NCBI GenBank assembly: GCA_026745465.1
Contig: JACYXH010000310.1
Coordinates: 2,170,501 to 2,234,500 of the forward strand
Reading direction: 5' to 3'
Length of the DNA stretch: 64,000 nucleotides
From: Lota lota
Lineage: Eukaryota; Chordata; Actinopteri; Gadiformes; Lotidae
Under the pieces are notes generated by a model that did no database searches, was not told where the DNA came from, and saw nothing but the letters and a program-made list of their open reading frames with translations. Numbering within the stretch: position 1 is the first letter of the stretch; every line of letters begins with the position of its first letter. The position numbers and the translations under genes were made by a program. Of the stretch, positions 54,853 through 64,000 are shown piece by piece.

Positions 54853-56962
54853 GGCTTCAGACTTAAATTGATAACAAAGATCTGCAAGGAGATATAAGGG
54901 TGATTCTCTGTTATAAGTTTTATTTGGGAAAGTAATCTATGCTTACAGTGGGATTACAGTATGGTGAGATGGTAGTGGAAATCTGGATTAGTGTTGTCAC
55001 TTTACTTTGTATAATCAAAGACAACTGCCGTTTTGTATCAGAAGTAAGTTGGTCCCCGGGGTTAGCATTGCTAATCAAGACTAGCAATAATGTGCAAATA
55101 AGTCACAGACCAGCCACGTAGAGCATGTAGAGCACGTCGAGCAGCCACGTAGGCAGCTGCCGGATGCTAGGAAGACAAAACAGTGGCCAGCCAAGCAGTC
55201 CATTCACTGACACATTTCTGTGTTGCCACAGTTATTATCGGGGGCAAGGGTTTTCTATATCTGGGATCTCTGTATTCTAGTCATAGTCAAGTACTAACAC
55301 GCTCGTGAGGACAGAGTTATGACTAAAAGGGATAAAACTTGATCTTTAAAACCCCAGCTCTTCATTTGGAAATTAGACTCTTTTTGTGTGTTCAGATTGT
55401 ATCGAACGATAGAAACGCTATTGTAAGAATAGTGTAAGAATAGTTATACCATTACTGTCACCTCTTTAGTAGCCTATTTGTGAAACAGACTTGTGTATCA
55501 AATGTTAACAACATTGCTATTATAAAAATATAAAGATTCAAGATTTAAGAAATGATGGTTGCTAAACAGTATAGGCATTCTATTTGTTGTTACATATGCT
55601 ACACATGCATGTTACAAATTACAGTTTGTTACATTACTAGTAAACAGTTTTGCTGTGTATTCTGTGGAACATCTTCATGTCCTTGTAAGCCATTGCTTTT
55701 AGAAGAACTGTCACGTATAAATGAAGAGGGGGCTTGCTTCTCCCATTGGCCATTAGCCTCACCAATCAGCATTGTCACAGACATCTAGAGCTTCTAAATC
55801 TAGACATTATTTTAGTTATATTTTCTTTAAGTAAGCGTCCTTGTTTTACTTATTCTACAGTCATTATAACATGGATTATTCAAGATCTGAAGGCATTAGT
55901 AATGCAAAGAAAGTAAGTAAAGTAAAAGGCAGACAAAAGGGAAACACATCACATGCATGTCAAGTTCAAAAGTCCACCTCCATTATGTTCTACTATTCTG
56001 CAAAACTATGGGCCTTTAAATGCTTAACTTTAACATTTTACTTAATCAATACACCGGAACACAACACAGTAGTAATACTGTAATGCTGTTTCCTGTGGAC
56101 AAAACATTTCAGTTGAAGTTTTTCCACATTCCTGAGCAAAAGGCTTCTCTTTCTCCTTCAATCCCCCACCCCCCACCCCCCACCCCCTGCCAACGAAGAC
56201 TTTTCCCTTTACCTTATTGTGCTCCTGCTGTAATTCACGCCTAGTGGTCTTCAACCAACTGCGTGGTATAGAGTAGGTCCTCCACAAAAGGTCCACAGTC
56301 TATAGAAAAAGTTGCATTTCTGGACATCGGCAGGAAAAGGAGTGTATGGGGGAAGAGGAGAGATTTTACAGTTCAGCCACTGTCCTGGGCCCACCCCTGG
56401 TATCCAGTTACTGTGGGAAAAGAATTCCCCTCATTTCCAGGTCCTAAAGCCTGAAATTGTCTGACATTTGAAAGCACTGAGCACACCAGTGTCTGGCTAC
56501 TTGGTCTTTTTAACTATTTACTAACTTGCATTTGTACATTTGCCATTGATAAGAATTTACATATTGAAAATTGCATTTTCATTATGGGAGCTGTTGCCTG
56601 TTGAAAAGCTTACATTGCTGTTGTGATGATTCACACTTCATTTTGGTCGGTGTGCATTCAATTGTAACTAAATCAATGAACATTTTCCGAACTATGCTTT
56701 TAGACATGTGGTAGCATGTCTTAGGATGAGTAGGCCACTGCTATTAGATTGTTACTAGACTGCTATTAGATTTCCAGTAAAGGGCTAATGTTGGCTGATG
56801 ATGTAAACTCAGAGATCTTCCATGGCTGTGTTCTTTTTGTCAGTTTTTCTAATAGTGTTCTATTAGTTAAAAATATATCCATCTATCCATCAGTACATGA
56901 TGGATCCATCAAGATATTGCCCCAAATCAGCTAGTTTGTCGAGTTAAAGTCTGAACATCCAT

Positions 56963-56991
<29 letters not shown>
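56963..56991. repeat. 29-base C homopolymer
   Basis: An uninterrupted C run in intergenic sequence. Confidence 0.95.
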
Positions 56992-56993
<2 letters not shown>

Positions 56994-58618
56994 CTGTGTA
57001 ATTAAGCCTATTGCTGCGCTGTCTGTCTGAACTGAGACACTAATAGAGGCAGACAACTTATAAGGGGGGCTATTTATGGAGGGCCTTTTCATGCGTGCAG
57101 CTCTTTGATGTCATCCCCATAGTGATGCTCCAATGTTCTCAACCAACTCTTCTTTAGCATGAGGAAAACTGAACCTCGACGTTAAGAAAAGGGAAAGTGT
57201 TATCGCATAAATGCATGCCCTCTGGGGGTTGAGGAGTGCAGGGAGTGGTTTTAGTGGTTAATGCTAATAGCCTCGTGACATGAGTTCAGAAGCAAGCTAT
57301 AGGACACCAGTGGCTTTCCAAGCCCCCTCAGACAGCGATGGAATGTAAAGCCAGGCTGGGACAGGGCAGGAGGGCTTTCTCATGCATGCATCTGCATGCA
57401 TTCCTTCATCTGCAACAACAACAGCAGCAGCAGCAACCCGAAAAGGACAGAACCCCAGGCTACCTGTTGAACACCTACTGAAATTTGAAACCATTGGCAA
57501 TGGGATCTGCCATGGTGGATGTAGAAAACAGCAGCTTCTTTACAAATGTGCACAAATAGGTGTTTGGTTGTTCCCGATCACATGCACCTCATTTAGAAGA
57601 ACCACAGAAAAATCTATTCAGGCTTCTCTCTGTCTGTTTTATTTTTACTTATGCTTCAATGCACTTGGTGATGACTATGTCTCTGAAGGAGGATTTAGTT
57701 AGGCTACTCAATAGGTTGTGGTATCTGTTTACTTTGATACGTATGCCAACAGCAAGGTAGATACAATGGACAGTGTGTTTTTTTTAATTTATGATTAAGA
57801 TTCATTAAATAACATTCAGAATATATGTAGATGACAATAACAATAACAAGTTACACAGCCCTACACCTAGAATAACTGTAAATAATGCCTGCATTTGCGC
57901 TTTTTATTCTGTAAAGATCCTTTACTTGACTAGAGTTTGCTTGTATATGAGGATGAAGTGTGTAGGAAGCATGGCTAGGGAGTGGTGGGAACAGACAATG
58001 GAATGTTTCCCCCTCAATGCTTGATTCTGTCCCTTTCCCCTGATGTCATGCAAGTCCGCCCCCTGCCTATTGTAAGCTCTGCATTTTAAATTAAATGTGC
58101 CAGCAGGAAGTGTGTAAACTAATGCATTTCCTCTTCTGCTGTCCCACTTTACAGTGTTTAAGGGTTTCAGTGCAGCTGTGGTCAACCATATTAGAAAAAA
58201 AACTCAATCAAATGATGATGCAATGAAGATGCAAATCTTTGCTATTATATACAGTATACATAGATAGAAACAACTCCTATGTTTTCATATGGGAATTGTT
58301 GCATGATAGATGTAGCAAGTAACAATTCATTAATATATTTTTTGTATTTTTGTTTGTATAATTTTTTTAAATAAAATCCTGATATTATCTAAGCAGGGCA
58401 TTCTTTAAATAAAGTTCATAATACATTACATTTGCATATGTCAAAGTGTTTTTAATTATAAAATGCACAGTAGACCTATTACAATCCATCATTAACGCTT
58501 CACAATTGGCTGCTGGTGCTTACAAATGATGTTCATGACCCCTTCCTTGGAAGAGGCTTTTTTTTTTTTTTTTTTTATGTGCACATAAAAAGTGGATTCA
58601 ACAATAATAGACAAAAAT

Positions 58619-58914
58619 GGCCTGGCATCGCCAGACGAATTGCAAACTGCAATTAGTCTGGGACCTCTCCGTTCATTTTCGATTTCCAAAGGACGTCACA
58701 CAAAAATGACTGGACGCAACTGGAAAGGCCTACAATCAATCATAGGGCTCCTCTGCATTGTCATCGTATTTATCCCGCCTCATATCAGATAAACGGTTGT
58801 GATTGGTCGGTCTATCTCGTACCGGGCAGAAATCTTTTTGTACGGAAGGGGAGCCAGACATAATCAGCAGAGCAAATGAAACATGAGCTCGCGATGTTCG
58901 TCTGGTTCCCAGGC
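58619..58914. mobile_element. Short terminal-inverted-repeat element (MITE-like)
   Basis: The left end starts ggcctggcatcgccagacga and the right end is its imperfect inverted complement (ttcgtctggttcccaggc), about 295 bases apart. There is no coding potential. It looks like a non-autonomous DNA element, but the superfamily cannot be named because no target duplication is clear. Confidence 0.55.
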
Positions 58915-59795
58915 TAGTGAACCAGGCGAACCAAAAGCCTTTGACAGTGGCAAAGGAAAAGTGTAATATGGTGCCCTCTGCTGGGAGAAATTGAGAGGGT
59001 CTATTGCACTGTCAAATTAAATGCTGCTCTCTAGTGTTAGACCATGGACAATTATTAGTTGCTGACAACCCATACAGATGTAGATATACACAATATATAT
59101 TGTGTATGTTCAATATAATGTTATTGAAATAACATTATAATCCCCTGAGCCTGGAATAGCTCACCTGTTTCAACCGTTTGTCATTTGATAGGTGGCGTTG
59201 TGACCCTGGCTATCTGTTGGGAGGGATCTAAACAGCGGTACGATAGGGTATGGAGCAATAGCCTTGATAAATACATGTTGATGCAAATTGGATATTGCTT
59301 GAAATCCCTTATTGCGACAGGAATGAGCTGCTTAATAAAACGTGTATACGGTATTTCTAGTCTTTTCTGGACTTGGGTGTATGATACTACACCTGCCGGC
59401 CTCTGTACTGTTGAGGAGAACGCCCTCCGCTCACTCTATCAGACCGCAGAGATATCGCCTCTTCAAGAGCTCCACCCACGCGTGTCAGAGGGATTAACGC
59501 TGGGGGCTTTTTTCAAACACTTTTGCAAAGTATAATATCTAGGTGCACCTCAAGGCAATATGAACGCAATTATTGAAATGCAAATTCCGTCGTTATTCGC
59601 CGCTATAGTTTAAACTGAGTAAACCAATGTGTTCCGTTGGATTGTCACGTCGCGGTGCTGAAACTTTAGAAGACCTTTTAAATTATATTTTTAAGTTTAA
59701 ACCCGGTGGAGGATTGTGTTTCTATTTTAATGGTAATGAAAAGTATGAACTAAGTTTTTAACAGCGTTCAGCAGAGACGCATTCGTGAAAATAAG

Positions 59796-59915
<120 letters not shown>

Positions 59916-62900
59916 ACGTAGTTTATGGGATTATCTTGTTAGTCCATCTGTGTTTCTGTCGTTTAGCATAGCCTACAGTGTTTGGTTTTGCAATGACTGA
60001 TATGATAATGATTTGTAGTTAGACAGTTAACTATCAATATTTTTAGCCGTCAGTTCATGGTTATATGTGGAAAGAATTGTTATATGGCGATATTTTATAA
60101 CTTGTCTTTCCAACATATTGATTCATCCATCAACCATCATTCCTTCAGGCTATCACTCCTAATGTGTGCTTGCTACTTATGTATCGCATTTTCACATCCA
60201 ATCAAAACAACTGCACATAAATACATACATAACCTTAGTTTGGAAAGCTAACAGAAATAGGCGAAAATGCATTTCAAGCTTCAACGATTGACTGTAACCA
60301 TGGTTACCCAATTATGGCCATGGAGGTCATGGAAACCCAATATATAACAATCGGAAGAAAAGCCATCATAACCATTGCATGGATAGTGTTGTTATTTCAG
60401 TTGAATTGCATTAATGACATTAATTAAATTAGACCCTGATTGGTTGATTGCTTTGTATTGTATGTATAAATCCATTCGTCAAATGTAATCTACCTTAGTT
60501 ATAAAGTTCCTTTGCTTTCAGCCATTTCAGACGGTGTAAAGTAGCTTTCAGCATCAAATATGCCTATCTTATCCCTCACCTTCGCTCTAAGTAGTTTGTG
60601 CACAACAGTCAATCACCTTGCTGATGGTGTGCAGACAGGGTCAAGTGTAATCACAGCAATGACGATCTTAAAACTTGATCAATTGATTTTGTCACACCAT
60701 ATCATGTATCAGCTCCAAACCCAATTTCAAAGAGCCAGCGAAAGACCTCTCCAATGGGCTTTACAATGTTTTGATTTATCAAAGAAAATATATTGTAGTG
60801 TTAAACCAGGTGATTTGAAACCTGTGGAAATGTGGAAATGTTTTTCTCTCCATGATGCTTAGCACACAGTGCCAGAGCACTAATGGAAAATGTTCATTCA
60901 GCCCTCAATGAATGAATGATTACATCTTTATATATTTATAATTTCATGACGCAATGAACGAAGGGAAGAGCCCAGAAAGAGGTGGCAATGACAAATATTA
61001 TAAGCTAATTATAGAACGTGACATTTGCTCTGTGGGCTAAAGCCTTTTACAAATTAGATGTCTGGCATTTAATAGATTATTAAATTATTAACAGGCGGCA
61101 ACATTAGTCACTGGAAACATGGACATTTCTGGAGATGAACCACATTTTACATTCTATATCGGCAAGGCAGCGCTCCCTTTTTAGTAAAGTTCTGGCAGAC
61201 GAGAGCCGTTTAATGGGAGGAAACTGAACCGACGACGAAATGGAGGTGATGTCAGCAACCTGGAACCTGATGAGACCAGAGGGTTCTGTTGGATAGGTGC
61301 AACCTTTACACAGGATCTAGTGTTGTGATTACTGATATCCCAAATTAAACAAGCAAAACGTTTCTCCTCACAAGTATGGTCTGCCTTGCATCTGCAAATT
61401 GACACTAATTGTATTATTTACTTGAGGTGGAGTAGACATGTGAAAGCATATTACAACCAGCTTGGCAGTCAGCCTCATCACCTACCAGTGTGGAGCACCC
61501 ACCTGTGTGATGCATGTCAGCCAGTAAGCACTAGAACACTCACCACACACTGGCTAGGCTATCACAGTGGAGAGGTGTGGAATGACACAATCCCAATAGG
61601 GATCAGGGGATGATTAGGGGGCCTTGTTGGTAGAAGAGCCAAGTTCGGAATTTGGCCAGGACACCCCTAGTCTTGCGAACAATGCCATGGGATCTTTAGT
61701 GACTGACCACAGGATGTCAGGGCCTCAGTTGAACACGTTAAGACTGGTCATCATATCATATTTATTTGCTAAAACATTATTGTTAAGCTATAGAGGGAGG
61801 GTTTTGTGTCTAAGGCAGGTGTTTCAAATGCCCAGGTTTTGGTTTCTTTGTCTCATCAGATGTTTTCCCCATGCTGCCTGAAATGACTGAATCCTAAGGA
61901 GAATAGCACAAGGATGCCTTTTTTTAATGTTTTGCTGTGTCTTTGGGCAGCAACAGTTATACTTACCACCAGAGTAGGTAAGAATCAGTTTTGAATGTTT
62001 TATTGGGAATGTTACAGTAAGATCAACATCACACCAGCCTTACCATTGAGGGTTTTAAAATCAATAGTAATAGATGCATTCTAGATGGATTCCCATATCA
62101 CTGTTGGATTTGGTAGACCTTTTATATTACAGCCGAGTCGATCCCAGACAGCCAACACATCTAAGCTGATATGCCATAGTTTCAATTGATCAGCAAAATA
62201 TACAAAGTTTACTTTAGGTTTTGTCTTCCTATTTTTATTCCATGGAGCCTCCGCCCCCCAAGTAAAAACTATAGTGATGTATATTTTAGCCGATACCCTC
62301 TCTCTGATTGAGGTAATGACAGAACCACATTTGTGGTTGTTGGTTCTACTTAAGGAACAGGAAGTGGTCCCATGAAAAATCTATCTTTCGTCTTTTGGTT
62401 GGGTCTTTGGTCCTTGGTTGGGTCCCGCAGAAGCCTAGTCATTGGTCTCATCTTGCAAGACTCATTGTGGAAAACGATATTTCATTCCCTTATCTGTTAT
62501 TCATTTTGATTTATTAATGATCGTAACACCGACTTCGCTTAGCAGTCGTGGGGTATTCCGATTTATGGTTTCCGTGTTGGACGCTGAGTAAAGCTTATCA
62601 CAGCGATAAATGACATGGATTTATTCTTCCTGATTGAAATGATTCATGTTGCCACATTGTTCACACATCCCAGCATTTATTGTGCCACCCAAAGTCTTCC
62701 TTCAAATTGTTTTCATTGTCATTCATCAATGGTTTATAACCCGACAGACCGGGTATAAATTGGATTGCTGTCATTTATCAAAGCTCTAAATCACAGTTAT
62801 CAATTATTCTTCTGTAATATGTTTTGTATCTGCCATTTAAAGTGTGCCATCTTGTTATTGTGGAATCATCAAATGAAAATCAACCTCTTGGGATGTTTGT

Positions 62901-64000
62901 ATAGCGTAAAGTGTTTGTTTTCTTCATTCCGAAAGAAATCGTTACTCTTGCATCCGTTGAAAAATACTTCCCCCAAACCACGATCTCTTCTTGTTTCCTT
63001 ATATGACCTGAAAGGAGTGAACTTGTACTTTAATTCTGGAAGTCTGTCTTTGCTAGAAAGGGGACTCTTTGACCCAGATAGGGCCATCTGAGTTGACAGG
63101 GGCTGGGTCTCTGCTTAGACAGCTGCTCCAATGTTTTTTGTTTCTTGCCGTTTAGGCTACATATTTTTAACAAGTCAATCTAGCTTCTTCATACATTTTT
63201 GAAGAAGGTTGAACATTTATGTAAAGTAACTGACTTCTTTGTAAACCAGGCAAGAGCAAATCACAGATTCCTTGAATTGCACTGTCTCTATCTGTTTATT
63301 TACTTCCAAAGGTTGTTCATTTAGATGAGCTACACAAGTTAAGGCTACAACTAACTTGTCATCTCCAACAGAAATAGATTTTCTAAATTCTAAACTGCAA
63401 CGATCTTCGTGAATAGTTGTTTTTCACCAAGGGAATAAAAACTCCTGGGATTATCTGTCCTCCCATGGTCATTTTTGTTCTTGCCGCCATGGTAACCAAC
63501 ATTTTCTCAAGGCAACATGCTGGCCTTTCTCTATGCCTGCACGCTGCCCGTCTAGCAACTCTTCTGGGGTGCTTAAATCTTCTACATAGTGAACGACTGA
63601 CTCTGCGTGGACAGTTAAACGTATTATATTATTAGGTTGCATATGCCAAGACATGACAGACCTGCTAAATAGTAGGTTGCCTATGCCTCTTTTAAGGCAG
63701 CTGCTGCTATTCAAAACAAGGCTCGAGGCTGTCAACCTATTCATTGTGTTTTTTATAATAATATGACGGGATATTGTGATATGACTTAAAATATATCTTG
63801 AAGAGCAGCTGCATAGTAAACAATGTTTATGTGAGACCTTGAAGTCCAGGGTAGAGACAGGGCAGAGAAAACATGCTGAACTGTTCTTTGGAGGCCTACA
63901 TTGTGACATAAGCATATGGCCAATGTTTAAAACAGAGAACCATATTTATTCATATGTACAACACTCAAACTAATAAAGAGAGAAACTTCAAAACAAGCTG

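Noticed and set aside
54208-54897. A 229-codon open frame on the plus strand
   Set aside because: It is antisense to the first serpinh1 coding exon, is GC-biased and has no domain; the minus-strand serpin is unambiguous.
57922-58185. An 87-codon minus-strand frame
   Set aside because: Unrecognised composition and no supporting signals.
59185-59535. A 116-codon plus-strand frame
   Set aside because: No domain, no splice context and no similarity I recognise; it could be chance.

Overview
This is a vertebrate chromosome segment, almost certainly from a ray-finned fish. It has small multi-exon genes with GT-AG introns, vertebrate protein families, tRNA-derived SINEs, a hAT remnant, a solo LTR and a very high load of dinucleotide microsatellites. 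That repeat load is reminiscent of codfishes (Gadiformes), but this is inference only. No prokaryotic features, CRISPR array or virus-like coding cluster was seen.

All seven recognised genes lie on the minus strand, so in transcription order (right to left) the layout is serpinh1 (52,957-54,852), acer3 (45,588-51,634, last exon not placed), a matrix metalloproteinase pseudogene (about 37,460-41,349), mmp13 (31,313-35,516), a third MMP gene of uncertain class (26,124-30,382), acat1 (20,137-25,652) and tmprss2 (about 11,634-17,932). I placed exons by reading both splice sites and checking that phases agree across each junction. The intact genes join in frame throughout, and the few places where phases fail are reported as findings. 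The stretches 1-11,600 and 54,900-64,000, plus most intergenic gaps, hold microsatellites, homopolymers and dispersed repeats but no gene I could recognise.

The genes are functionally mixed. serpinh1 encodes the collagen chaperone HSP47 and the MMPs degrade collagen and matrix, so one end of the window concerns matrix turnover. acer3 is a ceramidase, acat1 a mitochondrial thiolase and tmprss2 a membrane serine protease. From general knowledge, the human counterparts of serpinh1, acer3, the MMP cluster and acat1 are spread along chromosome 11q while TMPRSS2 is on chromosome 21, so the block looks like a compacted 11q-type synteny group with tmprss2 joined to it.

Most worth a second look: an inverted 39-bp copy of the last tmprss2 exon inside a tmprss2 intron; an MMP pseudogene that has lost both the cysteine-switch and zinc-binding exons; a one-base deficit in the hinge exon of the neighbouring MMP; a consistent pattern of pyrimidine-oriented microsatellites abutting 3' splice sites; and an LTR inside acer3. 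I did not find a convincing wholly new biological system.
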